This document shows positions 25,925-33,800 of a DNA stretch of 64,000 nucleotides, one piece after another. The notes below the pieces were generated by a model. It was not told where the DNA came from. It saw only the letters and a list, made by a program, of their open reading frames with translations, and searched no databases. A program made the translations under genes and the position numbers. Each line of letters starts with the position of its first letter. Position 1 is the first letter of the stretch. Location: positions 1,736,001 through 1,800,000 of the forward strand of contig NZ_CP108427.1 of the NCBI RefSeq assembly GCF_035982055.1, given 5' to 3'. The DNA is from Streptomyces sp. NBC_01288. Lineage in GTDB: Bacteria; Actinomycetota; Actinomycetes; Streptomycetales; Streptomycetaceae.

Positions 25925-27322
25925 ATGACCGCAGATCCCATCACCACGAACGAATCCGGCGCCGCGAACCGTCCCTACCGTGAAGTGACCGACGCCCACG
26001 GCCGCGTCTACCGCGTCGGCGAGACCGACCGGGACATCCTCGGCCACTCGCGCAAGATCATGATCTATCTGCCGTGGATCGCCATGATGGCGATCAGTGT
26101 CTTCGAGTACGCCTACGGCTCCGCGGAGGACACCCTGTCCAGCGCGCACGGCTGGACGCAGAGCAACACCTTCTGGATCCTGAGCATTTGGGTCTTCTTC
26201 CAGGCCGGCATCGCCTTCCCGGCGGGCTGGATGCGGGAGAAGGGCATCCTGTCGGCCCGCAGGGCGATGTACATCGGCTCCGTGCTCTGCGTCATCGGAT
26301 TCCTCGCCCTGTCCCACCTGGACAACGTATGGCTGGCGATCATCGGCTTCGGCGTGATCGGCGGTATCGGCGCCGGGTTGGTCTACGCGACCTGCATCAA
26401 CATGGTCGGCAAGTGGTTCCCCGAACGGCGGGGCGCCCGCACCGGGTTCGTCAACGGCGGCTTCGCCTACGGTTCGCTGCCGTTCATCTTCATCTTCAAC
26501 TACGCCTTCGACACCGGGAATTACCACCGGGTCCTGGATCTGATCGGCTGTTACATCCTGATCGTGGTGTTCGGGTGCGCGTTCTTCTTCAAGGACCCGC
26601 CGAAGAACTGGTGGCCCGCCGACATCGACCCGCTGACCTACGGCGGCAGCGGCAAGAGCGCGACGAGCCTCGCCAAGAACCCGCCCGCCGTAAAGCAGTT
26701 CACCCCGAAGGAGGCCATCCGTACCGGCATGCTGCCCCTGATGTGGCTGTCCATCGTGCTGACCGCCGGGGTGTCGATCTTCGGGATCTCCTTCCAGGTC
26801 GACTTCGCGAAGGACGTCGGTTTCGGCCCGCTGGTGGCGGCCTCCTCGATGGGCATCATGGCCGTCATCAACGGCATCGGCCGCGCGGTCGTCGGCTGGC
26901 TGTCCGACCTGTGGGGCCGCAAACTCACCCTGGTCTTCGTCATCCTGGTCCTGGGCCTCGCCCAGTTCGGCGTGATCTGGGCCGGCCATCTGCGCAGCGA
27001 GTGGCTGTTCCTGCTCTTCGCCTTCCTCTCCGGCTTCGGCGGCGGCGCGTTCTACCCGATGTTCGCCGCGCTGACCCCGGACTACTTCGGCGAGAACTTC
27101 AACGCCACCAACTACGGCCTGGTGTACAGCGGAAAGCTCGTCAGCGGCCTCTTCGGCGGTGGCCTCGGCTCGATGGTGGTGGCGGCCTGGGGCTACAACG
27201 GCGCGTACGCGCTGGCCGGCGGAGTCTCGATGGTGGCGGCGGCGATCGCACTGCTGCTGCGCCAACCGGGGCGCGGTGACAGGGAGTTGACCCAGGTTCC
27301 CCAACCACAGCCCGCGACCTGA
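25925..27322 (+). CDS. OFA-family MFS permease, copy 2
   Basis: This 465-residue tandem paralogue of the preceding gene shares EVTDAHGRVYRVGETD, FFQAGIAFPAGWMRE, GLVYATCINMVGKWFPERRGARTGFVNGGFAYGS and FFFKDPPKNWWPADIDPLT. The second half has WLSDLWGRKLTL and FGENFNATNYGLVYSGKLVSG. The two may form a heteromer or carry different substrates such as oxalate and formate. The 1-base gap implies translational coupling. A strong 12-bp hairpin terminator closes the operon. Confidence 0.87.
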   Translation: MTADPITTNESGAANRPYREVTDAHGRVYRVGETDRDILGHSRKIMIYLPWIAMMAISVFEYAYGSAEDTLSSAHGWTQSNTFWILSIWVFFQAGIAFPAGWMREKGILSARRAMYIGSVLCVIGFLALSHLDNVWLAIIGFGVIGGIGAGLVYATCINMVGKWFPERRGARTGFVNGGFAYGSLPFIFIFNYAFDTGNYHRVLDLIGCYILIVVFGCAFFFKDPPKNWWPADIDPLTYGGSGKSATSLAKNPPAVKQFTPKEAIRTGMLPLMWLSIVLTAGVSIFGISFQVDFAKDVGFGPLVAASSMGIMAVINGIGRAVVGWLSDLWGRKLTLVFVILVLGLAQFGVIWAGHLRSEWLFLLFAFLSGFGGGAFYPMFAALTPDYFGENFNATNYGLVYSGKLVSGLFGGGLGSMVVAAWGYNGAYALAGGVSMVAAAIALLLRQPGRGDRELTQVPQPQPAT

Positions 27323-27358
27323 CGGTTCGTCCGACCTCGTCGCAGACCTGACCTGCCT

Positions 27359-27388
27359 GATGGCCCTCCCCGGGACGGGAGGGCCATC
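27359..27388. terminator. Terminator at the end of the oxalate operon
   Basis: A perfect 12-bp stem (GATGGCCCTCCC/GGGAGGGCCATC) with loop CGGGAC lies between the convergent OFA copy 2 and GntR genes. It can act on both. Confidence 0.85.
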
Positions 27389-27427
27389 GCCTTCGCGTCT
27401 GTCGGCGCGTCAGGAGCCTTGTGGGGC

Positions 27428-28105
27428 TCAGGACTTGGCGCGCTCGTGGTACGACCGCCGGGTGTGCTCGGTGTGTTCGCGCATCAGCAGGCCTGCGCGC
27501 AGCTCGTCGCGGGCGGTGATCGCGTCGATCAGGGTGCGGTGCTCGATCCAGGACGTCAGGCCGCGCTGACGGGCCACCGGCGTGTAGTACCAGCGGACCC
27601 TGCGGTCGACCTGTGCGGCGAGTTCGGCGAGGACGGCGTTGCCGGCCAGCTCCATGACCTTCGCGTGGAAGCGGGCGTTCATGGCGACGGCGGCGTCCAC
27701 GTCGTCGGCGTCGACGGCGCGCTCGCCCTCCGCGCACAGCTCCTCCAGGACGGCGATCCCGGTGCTGCCCGCGTTGACGGCGGCGAGGCGGGCGGCCTCG
27801 GCCTCCAACAGCGTCCGTACGGTGAGGAGTTGGTCGGCCTCCTCCTCCGTCGGCTCGTGCACGAACGCGCCCTGGGCCGGCCGTAGATCGACCCAGCCCT
27901 CGGTGTTGAGCCGCTGCAACGCCTCCCGCACCGGCTGCCGGGACACCCCGAGGTGTCCGGCGAGTTCGCTCTCGACGAGATGCTGACCGGGCCGGAGGGC
28001 GCGGGTGGTGATGAGTTCGAGCAGTGCCTCGTAGACGCGGTCGCGCAGCGGACCCGGACGTTCGAGTTTGGGCACCGCCCCCTGCGGCAGTCCTTGCGAC
28101 AACAT
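27428..28105 (-). CDS. GntR-family regulator, FCD (FadR) subfamily
   Basis: This 225-residue protein has the GntR winged helix (about 15-80: LRDRVYEALLELITTRALRPGQHLVESELAGHLGVSRQPVREALQRL). An FCD ligand domain follows, with metal-binding residues in AMNARFHAKVMELAGN and WIEHRTLIDAI. FCD regulators respond to small organic acids, fitting oxalate or formate. The ATG at 28105 is chosen because AGGAGGGGG precedes it; ATGs at 28129 and 28135 lack such a site. It is convergent with the OFA operon. Its own promoter carries several GTCTA and AGACAGT half-sites, suggesting autoregulation. Confidence 0.88.
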   Translation of the reverse strand: MLSQGLPQGAVPKLERPGPLRDRVYEALLELITTRALRPGQHLVESELAGHLGVSRQPVREALQRLNTEGWVDLRPAQGAFVHEPTEEEADQLLTVRTLLEAEAARLAAVNAGSTGIAVLEELCAEGERAVDADDVDAAVAMNARFHAKVMELAGNAVLAELAAQVDRRVRWYYTPVARQRGLTSWIEHRTLIDAITARDELRAGLLMREHTEHTRRSYHERAKS

Positions 28106-28140
28106 CGCGGTCCCCCTCCTGGGCAACATCGGCATTTTGC

Positions 28141-28229
28141 AGACAGTAGCCAGCAGACAGTGGCCGTACGCGTACGCGGCACGGCACGGCCGTACGACCC
28201 AGTATCGATTGTCTATCGTCTACAGTCTA
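28141..28229. promoter_or_regulatory. Clustered operator half-sites upstream of gntR
   Basis: AGACAGT occurs at 28141 and 28155 (period 14). GTCTA occurs at 28211, 28218 and 28225 (period 7). ATCGTCTACAGT (28215-28226) matches TTCGTCGACAGT at 31684-31695 at 10 of 12 positions. The group fits GntR autoregulation. Confidence 0.5.
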
Positions 28230-28302
28230 CGGCGCACAGTGGCCAGAGGGTGCGGGAGTCGGCCTCGTCACATCCAAGGTCACACCTGAGCGGGTGCGCA
28301 GG

Positions 28303-29241
28303 TCACGGGCACCGGACGACCTGGCCGGCGTACGACAGGTTTCCGCCGAAGCCGAACAGCAGGACGGGGTCGCCGGTGCGGACGGCACCCTGTTCGACGA
28401 GCTTCGAGAACGCGAGCGGGATGCTGGCGGCCGAGGTGTTGCCCGATTGGACGACGTCGCGGGCGACGACGGCGTTGACGGCGCCGATCTTCTCGGCGAG
28501 GGGCTCGATGATGCGCAGGTTCGCCTGGTGGAGGACGACGCCGGCGAGGTCGGCAGGGGTCAGGCCCGCCTTCTCGCAGGCCTTGCGGGCGATGGGTGGG
28601 AGCTGGGTGGTGGCCCAGCGGTAGACGCTCTGGCCCTCCTGCGCGAACCGCGGGGGCGTGCCCTCGATCCGTACCGCGTGCCCCATCTCGGGCACGGAAC
28701 CCCACAGGACCGGTCCAATGCCGGGTTCGTCGGCGGCCTCGACGACGGCGGCCCCCGCTCCGTCGCCGACGAGGACACAGGTCGTACGGTCGGTCCAGTC
28801 GGTGACCTCGGACATCTTGTCGGCGCCGATGACCAGGGCCCGGGTGGCCGCTCCCGCGCGGACCGTGTGGTCGGCGGTGGCCAGGGCGTGGGTGAAGCCG
28901 GCGCACACAACGTTGATGTCCATGGCCGCGGGCGACGGGATGCCGAGGCGGGCGGCGACGCGCGCGGCCATGTTCGGGGAGCGGTCGATGGCCGTGGAGG
29001 TGGCGACCAGGACCAGGTCGATGTCCCCCGGCGTCAGGCCCGCGGCGGCGAGGGCCTTGGCGGCGGCGTGCGCGGCCAGCTCGTCGACGGGTTCGTCGGG
29101 CCCGGCGATGTGGCGGGTCTTGATGCCGACCCGGGAGGTGATCCACTCGTGACTCGTGTCGACCATGCCCGCCAGGTCCTCGTTGGTGAGTACCTTGGCG
29201 GGCTGGTAGTGGCCGACGGCGGCGATCCGCGTGCCGTTCAT
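28303..29241 (-). CDS. 3-oxoacyl-ACP synthase III-like protein
   Basis: This 312-residue thiolase-fold protein carries the KASIII triad: Cys113 in INVVCAGFTHA, His238 in VLHQANLRI and Asn268 in QSGNTSAAS. The C-terminus GDPVLLFGFGGNLSYA is typical. FabH condenses an acyl-CoA starter with malonyl-ACP. The isolated position without acpP or fabF suggests a specialised acyl transfer or condensation, not housekeeping fatty-acid initiation. GAGGGGGACCACCC precedes the ATG. It follows the OFA permease/small-subunit pair on the same strand and may share their transcript. Confidence 0.88.
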   Translation of the reverse strand: MNGTRIAAVGHYQPAKVLTNEDLAGMVDTSHEWITSRVGIKTRHIAGPDEPVDELAAHAAAKALAAAGLTPGDIDLVLVATSTAIDRSPNMAARVAARLGIPSPAAMDINVVCAGFTHALATADHTVRAGAATRALVIGADKMSEVTDWTDRTTCVLVGDGAGAAVVEAADEPGIGPVLWGSVPEMGHAVRIEGTPPRFAQEGQSVYRWATTQLPPIARKACEKAGLTPADLAGVVLHQANLRIIEPLAEKIGAVNAVVARDVVQSGNTSAASIPLAFSKLVEQGAVRTGDPVLLFGFGGNLSYAGQVVRCP

Positions 29242-29390
29242 GGGTGGTCCCCCTCGTTGCCTTGGGTAGCGGGATCCACCAGTCTTGCCAGTGACTCGCG
29301 GGTACGACGGCAGGTGATGCCACAGGAAACAACGGTCCGGGTTGTCGGCTTCTGTCATCCATCCTGTGATTGACGGTGTCGCCCGAACAT

Positions 29391-29525
29391 TCAGCCGGTG
29401 AACAGCTGCTTCGCCTTGAGGACGAGTTCGTACAGGCCGTACACAAGGGGCGCGCCCACCCAGAGCCAGGCGAAGGCGATGAGCGGCCGTCGGTCAGGCG
29501 GACTCTGACTGCTGTCGTTCGACAT
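29391..29525 (-). CDS. MFS transporter small subunit (44 residues)
   Basis: This short protein begins MSNDSSQSPPDRRPLIAFAW and has one hydrophobic segment of about 20 residues (LIAFAWLWVGAPLVYGLYEL) followed by a short basic end (VLKAKQLFTG). It overlaps the last 32 bases of the OFA permease gene in another frame and has GGGAGG before its ATG, so translation is probably coupled. I recall small single-TM proteins of this kind being annotated next to OFA permeases as MFS small subunits. The role is probably assembly or stability of the permease; that is inference. Confidence 0.75.
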   Translation of the reverse strand: MSNDSSQSPPDRRPLIAFAWLWVGAPLVYGLYELVLKAKQLFTG

Positions 29526-30825
29526 CGGCGGCCTCCCTCTGGGCGGGAATGTGGTGGCGGGCGTCGACGGGCCGGACGAGTTCGTTGGCGACGAAGCCGA
29601 TGACGAGCAGCCCGATCATGATGATGAAGGAGGTGTTGTAGAGGGAGGCGCCGTGTTTTCCGGCGTCCTTCTGGTGGTCGGCGATCCAGTTGACGATCAG
29701 CGGGCCGAGGACACCGGCCAGGGACCAGGCGGTGAGCAGCCGGCCGTGGATCGCACCGACCTGGTAGGTCCCGAAGAGGTCCTTCAGGTACGCGGGTACG
29801 GTCGCGAAGCCGCCGCCGTAGAAGGACAGGATCACCAGCGCGCACAGGATGAACAGCGGCTTCGAGGAGTCGCCGAACAGTGCGATGAGCGCGTACATGA
29901 CCGCTCCGACGCCGAGATAGACGCGGTAGATGTTCTTGCGGCCGATCAAGTCGGAGGTCGAGGACCACCCGATGCGGCCCGCCATGTTGGCGGCGGAGAG
30001 CAGCGCGACGAAGCCGGCGGCGGCCGACACCGTGACGGGGGTGGAGGTGTCCGCGAAGAAGTCCGTGATCATCGGGGCGGCCTTCTCCAGGATGCCGATG
30101 CCCGCGGTCACGTTCATGCACAGGACGACCCACAGGCACCAGAACTGCGGGGTGCGTACGGCGCTGTTGGCCGAGACCTGTACGCCGGAGAGGACGCTGG
30201 GCGCGTTCTCCACCGGCTTCTCGGTGCGCGGCACTCGCACCAGGAGCACGCCGAGTGTCATGAATACCGCATACGAAAGACCGAGTACGAGGAACGACTG
30301 GGCGATACCGGTGTTGTCGGAGCCGAACGACTTCAGCATCTGGGCCGACCACGGGGAGGCGATGAGCGCGCCGCCGCCGAAGCCCATGATGGCGATGCCG
30401 GTGGCCATGCCGGGCCGGTCCGGGAACCACTTGATCAGGGTCGAGACCGGTGAGATGTAGCCGATGCCGAGGCCGATCCCGCCGACGAAGCCGTAGCCGA
30501 GGACGATCAGCCAGAACTGCTTAGTCTCCGCACCGAGCGCGGAGATCAGGAAGCCGGAGGAGAAGCAGATCAGGGCGACGGTCATCGCCCAGCGCGGCCC
30601 GTTGCGTTCCACCAGGGCGCCGCCGAACGCGGCCGACAGGCCGAGCATGACGATCGCGAGCTGGAAGGGCAGGGCGCTCTGGGTGCCACTGAGGTTCAGT
30701 GAGGATTCGAGCGGCGGCTTGAAGACGCTCCAGGCGTAGGCCTGGCCGATGGAGAGGTGTACGGACAGGGCGGCGGGCGGAACCAGCCAGCGGCTCCACC
30801 CCGGGGGTGCGACTGGGGGACTCAT
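29494..30825 (-). CDS. OFA-family MFS permease (OxlT-like), copy 3
   Basis: This 443-residue 12-TM protein resembles oxalate:formate antiporters more closely than the tandem pair. It has HLSIGQAYAWSVFKPPLE, LGYGFVGGIGLGIGYISPVSTLIKWFPDRPGMATGIAIMGFGGGALI, GRIGWSSTSDLIGRKNIYR and YGGGFATVPAYLKDLFGT. It lacks the PPKNWWP loop of copies 1 and 2. The ribosome site before the ATG is weak. The small subunit gene overlaps its 3' end. A GTCGACCGTATGCGATG element stands 45-62 bases upstream. Confidence 0.9.
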   Translation of the reverse strand: MSPPVAPPGWSRWLVPPAALSVHLSIGQAYAWSVFKPPLESSLNLSGTQSALPFQLAIVMLGLSAAFGGALVERNGPRWAMTVALICFSSGFLISALGAETKQFWLIVLGYGFVGGIGLGIGYISPVSTLIKWFPDRPGMATGIAIMGFGGGALIASPWSAQMLKSFGSDNTGIAQSFLVLGLSYAVFMTLGVLLVRVPRTEKPVENAPSVLSGVQVSANSAVRTPQFWCLWVVLCMNVTAGIGILEKAAPMITDFFADTSTPVTVSAAAGFVALLSAANMAGRIGWSSTSDLIGRKNIYRVYLGVGAVMYALIALFGDSSKPLFILCALVILSFYGGGFATVPAYLKDLFGTYQVGAIHGRLLTAWSLAGVLGPLIVNWIADHQKDAGKHGASLYNTSFIIMIGLLVIGFVANELVRPVDARHHIPAQREAADVERQQSESA

Positions 30826-30869
30826 GATCCCGGACGGTAGGGAGCGGCAAAGGAGTTGAGAAGGCGGCG

Positions 30870-30887
30870 CGTCGACCGTATGCGATG
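30870..30887. promoter_or_regulatory. Oxalate-cluster element upstream of OFA copy 3
   Basis: CGTCGACCGTATGCGATG matches 19275-19292 at 16 of 18 positions. A related GGTATGCAGAATG follows at 30891. It probably marks the same regulon. Confidence 0.55.
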
Positions 30888-31005
30888 AGCGGTATGCAGA
30901 ATGCGCCGAACGGTCGGCCCGGAGTTCCGACTCCCGTTCCCCGCGCCGGTTCGTGCGCCTGAACTCGCTTCTCTCCCGCGCCGGTTCTCGTGTGGCGGGC
31001 CGGCC

Positions 31006-31527
31006 TCAGCCCTGGACGGACTCCGCGATCCGCTGGGCGGCCTCGGCGGGGGTGAGGTGCGTGGTGTCGACGACCTCGGCGTCACGGTGCAGCCAGGTGC
31101 GGGCCGCCTCGGCGTAGGGCTCCAGGTAGGCGAGACGGAAGGTGGAGGGGCCCATGACGGCGTCCCCGTCGATGCGCCCGCGGAGGGTGTCCTGGTCGGT
31201 GTGGAGGACGAAGTGCCGTACGGGAATGGCGTGTTGGGCGAGGCCCGCGCTGATCTCGCGCCAGTACCGCTCGACCAGGACCGTCATGGGGATCACCAGC
31301 GTGCCGCCGGTGTAGTCGAGCACGTGGCGGGCGGTCTCGACGACGAGCGGCCTCCATGGCGGCCAGTGCTGGAAGTTGTCCGTCGCGGGCAGCCCTGGCG
31401 TGATGTCCATGAGCGTCACGCCGACCTTCTCGGCGTCGAACACCCGTGAATCCGGGAGCAGTTGCTGCACGAGCGGAGCGGTCGTCGTCTTGCCCGCGCC
31501 GTGGGTGCCGTTGAGCCATACGATCAT
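31006..31527 (-). CDS. Small P-loop kinase-like ATPase
   Basis: This 173-residue protein begins MIVWLNGTHGAGKTTTAPLV, a Walker A motif at about residues 7-14. HFVLHTDQDTLRGRI follows, resembling the LID/Walker B region of small nucleoside or antibiotic kinases. It is like TmrB/AAA_17-type proteins, some of which give antibiotic resistance. The substrate is unknown. There is no strong ribosome site. It is divergent from the reductase gene, with a palindrome between them. Confidence 0.75.
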   Translation of the reverse strand: MIVWLNGTHGAGKTTTAPLVQQLLPDSRVFDAEKVGVTLMDITPGLPATDNFQHWPPWRPLVVETARHVLDYTGGTLVIPMTVLVERYWREISAGLAQHAIPVRHFVLHTDQDTLRGRIDGDAVMGPSTFRLAYLEPYAEAARTWLHRDAEVVDTTHLTPAEAAQRIAESVQG

Positions 31528-31669
31528 GGGCTCGACGCTAGCGCCATCCGCCCGCCCGGGCCCAGTCGGCTGTACGTGGCCCTCTGCGCACAGTCCGTCG
31601 TAGACAGTCGGTCGTGAACAGTCCGCTGTACACAGTCCGCGCCCGAGCCCTTGCCGACCCATCTTCCAT

Positions 31670-31695
31670 ACTGTAGACAATATTTCGTCGACAGT
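31670..31695. promoter_or_regulatory. Inverted repeat between the kinase and reductase genes
   Basis: ACTGTAGAC-AATATTTC-GTCGACAGT is a 9-8-9 inverted repeat with one mismatch and the same TTCGTCGAC-A/T-GT core as the sucC/oxc promoter. AT richness is high for this genome. It lies about 95 bases before the reductase start. Confidence 0.55.
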
Positions 31696-31788
31696 GTTCG
31701 ACCAAGCTGTTCGGCCAAGACTCCGCCCGGCGCTGTCCGGGCGGCACCCTCCTCCGCGGTACTCCCTCGACCGAACGGAGAGTCTCCA

Positions 31789-32760
31789 GTGAGAGTCGCA
31801 GTCCTCGGCGCCGGTGCGATCGGCGCCTACGTCGGCGCCGCGCTGCACCGTGCGGGCGCCGATGTGCATCTCGTCGCCCGTGGACCGCATCTCGCGGCCA
31901 TGAGGCAGCACGGCGTCCAGGTCCTCAGCCCGCGCGGCGACTTCACCGCCCGCGCCCATGCCACCGACGACCCGGCCGAGATCGGCCCGGTCGACTTCGT
32001 CCTCCTCGGCCTGAAGGCCAACTCGTACGCGGCGTGCGGGCCGCTGATCGAGCCCCTGCTGCACGACACCACGGCGGTCGTGGCCGCCCAGAACGGCATC
32101 CCCTGGTGGTACTTCCACGCGCACGGCGGCCCCTACGACGGGCAGCGCGTCGAGAGTGTGGACCCGGACGGCGCGGTCAGTGCGGTGCTCGCGCCCGAAC
32201 GGGCCGTCGGCTGTGTCGTCTACGCGGCAACGGAGCTTGCGGGACCGGGAGTTGTGCGCCATCTCGAAGGCACGAGGTTCTCCATCGGCGAGCCCGACCG
32301 CAGCGTCTCGGCGCGCTGTCTGGCGCTGAGCGAGGCCATGCGGGCGGGCGGGCTGAAGTGCCCGGTCGAGCCGGATCTGCGCAACGACATCTGGCTCAAG
32401 CTGCTCGGCAACATCTCCTTCAACCCGATCAGCGCGCTGGCCCGCGCCACCATGCGGCAGATGTGTCTGCACGGCGGTACCCGCAAGGTCATCGAGATCA
32501 TGATGACCGAGACGCTGTCCGTCGCCGAGGCGCTGGGCTGCGAGGTCGGTGTCTCCATCGAACGGCGGCTCGCGGGCGCGGAACGCGTCGGCGACCACCG
32601 CACCTCGACGCTCCAGGACCTGGAGCGCGGCAAGCCGCTCGAACTCGACGTACTCCTCGCGGCCGTGGTCGAGTTGGCGGAGATCACCGGCGTGGAGGTG
32701 CCCACCCTGCGCACCGTGCACGCCATCTCGGACCTGCTCGCGTTGAGGAGTGCCGCGTGA
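31789..32760 (+). CDS. Ketopantoate-reductase (PanE/ApbA) family protein
   Basis: This 323-residue protein has an N-terminal NADP-binding Rossmann motif (VAVLGAGAIGAYVGAAL). It shows VDFVLLGLKANSYAA and VAAQNGIPWWYF (the QNG motif). The C-terminal helical domain has DIWLKLLGNISFNPISALARATM, where Lys and Asn are the catalytic residues. PanE reduces 2-dehydropantoate; relatives reduce other 2-oxo acids. Given the neighbours, reduction of glyoxylate or tartronate semialdehyde is conceivable but unproved. GTG start at 31789 with GGAGAG upstream. Confidence 0.85.
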   Translation: MRVAVLGAGAIGAYVGAALHRAGADVHLVARGPHLAAMRQHGVQVLSPRGDFTARAHATDDPAEIGPVDFVLLGLKANSYAACGPLIEPLLHDTTAVVAAQNGIPWWYFHAHGGPYDGQRVESVDPDGAVSAVLAPERAVGCVVYAATELAGPGVVRHLEGTRFSIGEPDRSVSARCLALSEAMRAGGLKCPVEPDLRNDIWLKLLGNISFNPISALARATMRQMCLHGGTRKVIEIMMTETLSVAEALGCEVGVSIERRLAGAERVGDHRTSTLQDLERGKPLELDVLLAAVVELAEITGVEVPTLRTVHAISDLLALRSAA

Positions 32761-32794
32761 GGAGACCCGAGCGGGCCGTGAGCCCGCTCCGCAC

Positions 32795-32908
32795 ATGCAG
32801 GACAATGAGAGCGAGCAGGTCACCTCGCCGCACGACGACCCGGTGACCCGCGGCACCCTCCGCAGCAAGGGCCGTTTCGGCCACCAGCACGTACAGAACC
32901 GGGGCTGA
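32795..32908 (+). CDS. Candidate 37-residue small protein before fdhD
   Basis: This short open frame begins MQDNESEQVTSPHDDPVTRG and ends at 32908, 7 bases before the fdhD start. It is hydrophilic with an acidic first half and a basic second half, and has no membrane segment. There is no convincing ribosome site, so it may be chance. Its tight fit between two co-oriented genes makes it worth listing. Confidence 0.35.
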   Translation: MQDNESEQVTSPHDDPVTRGTLRSKGRFGHQHVQNRG

Positions 32909-32915
32909 TCAGGAC

Positions 32916-33800
32916 ATGGGACGAGTCACGGAACGACGCAAGGTGACCCGGATCCGGGACGGCGTGGTCACCACCCGCCCGGACACGCTCGTCGCCGAGG
33001 AGCCCCTGGAGATCCGGCTCAACGGCAAGCCGCTCGCGATCACCATGCGCACCCCCGGCGACGACTTCGCGCTCGCCGCCGGTTTCCTGGTCAGCGAAGG
33101 TGTACTGGCCAACGCATACGATCTGCAGAACATCGTGTACTGCGCGGGGGCGACCGGTGGGGGCCCCTCCCGCTCGAGCGGAGCCGAGAGTGGGGGAGGG
33201 TCGAACTCGTACAACGTGGTGGACGTACGGACCTCTCCCGACGTCGTCATGCCTGACATCACGCTGGAGCGGAACGTGTATACGACGTCCTCCTGCGGTC
33301 TGTGCGGCAAGGCGAGCCTGGACGCGGTCCGTACGACGGCTCGCTGGCCCATCGCCGACACTCCCCCGGTCCGTGTCGAGCCCTCGCTGCTCGCGGGCCT
33401 CCCCGACCGGCTGCGCGCGGCCCAGCGGGTCTTCGACCGGACCGGGGGTCTGCACGCGGCGGCCCTGTTCAGCGAGGAGGGCGAGCTGCTGGACGTACGG
33501 GAGGACGTGGGCCGGCACAACGCGGTCGACAAGCTGGTCGGCCGTGCCCTGCAGAACGGGGACCTGCCGCTGTCCCGGGTGATCCTGCTGGTCTCGGGCC
33601 GGGCCTCCTTCGAGCTGGCGCAGAAGGCCGTGATGGCCGGGATTCCGATGCTGGCGGCGGTGTCAGCGCCCTCGTCTCTCGCCGTGGACCTGGCGGCGGA
33701 GACGGGTCTGACCCTGGTGGGCTTCCTGCGGGGCAGCAACATGAACGTGTACGCGGGCGAGGACCGCATCGCCCTGCGGGCCGCGGCCGCCCAGGGCTGA
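32916..33800 (+). CDS. fdhD: Formate dehydrogenase sulfurtransferase FdhD
   Basis: This 294-residue protein is needed to sulfurate the molybdenum cofactor of formate dehydrogenase. The conserved Cys pair is C127-G-L-C130 in TTSSCGLCGK. VAEEPLEIRLNGKPLAITMRTP, REDVGRHNAVDKLVG and VSGRASFELAQKAVMAGIP are family blocks. A Gly/Ser-rich stretch of about 18 residues (from GGGPSRSSGAESGGGS) between residues 80 and 97 is encoded by a hairpin repeat (33159-33201) and is absent from FdhD proteins I know. FdhD ties formate oxidation to the oxalate cluster, although no formate dehydrogenase gene is in the window. Confidence 0.93.
   Translation: MGRVTERRKVTRIRDGVVTTRPDTLVAEEPLEIRLNGKPLAITMRTPGDDFALAAGFLVSEGVLANAYDLQNIVYCAGATGGGPSRSSGAESGGGSNSYNVVDVRTSPDVVMPDITLERNVYTTSSCGLCGKASLDAVRTTARWPIADTPPVRVEPSLLAGLPDRLRAAQRVFDRTGGLHAAALFSEEGELLDVREDVGRHNAVDKLVGRALQNGDLPLSRVILLVSGRASFELAQKAVMAGIPMLAAVSAPSSLAVDLAAETGLTLVGFLRGSNMNVYAGEDRIALRAAAAQG
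33159..33201. repeat. Hairpin repeat element inserted in fdhD
   Basis: The element holds CCCCTCCCGCTCGAGC, a short GAGCCGAGA middle and GTGGGGGAGGG. CCCTCCC (33166-33172) pairs with GGGAGGG (33195-33201). I recall this sequence as a dispersed element in Streptomyces genomes. Here it keeps the reading frame open and adds coding sequence. Confidence 0.65.

Noticed and set aside
31528..31669. Small gene in the kinase/reductase gap
   Set aside because: No frame has a ribosome site or coherent composition; the repeated ACAGTC words look regulatory.
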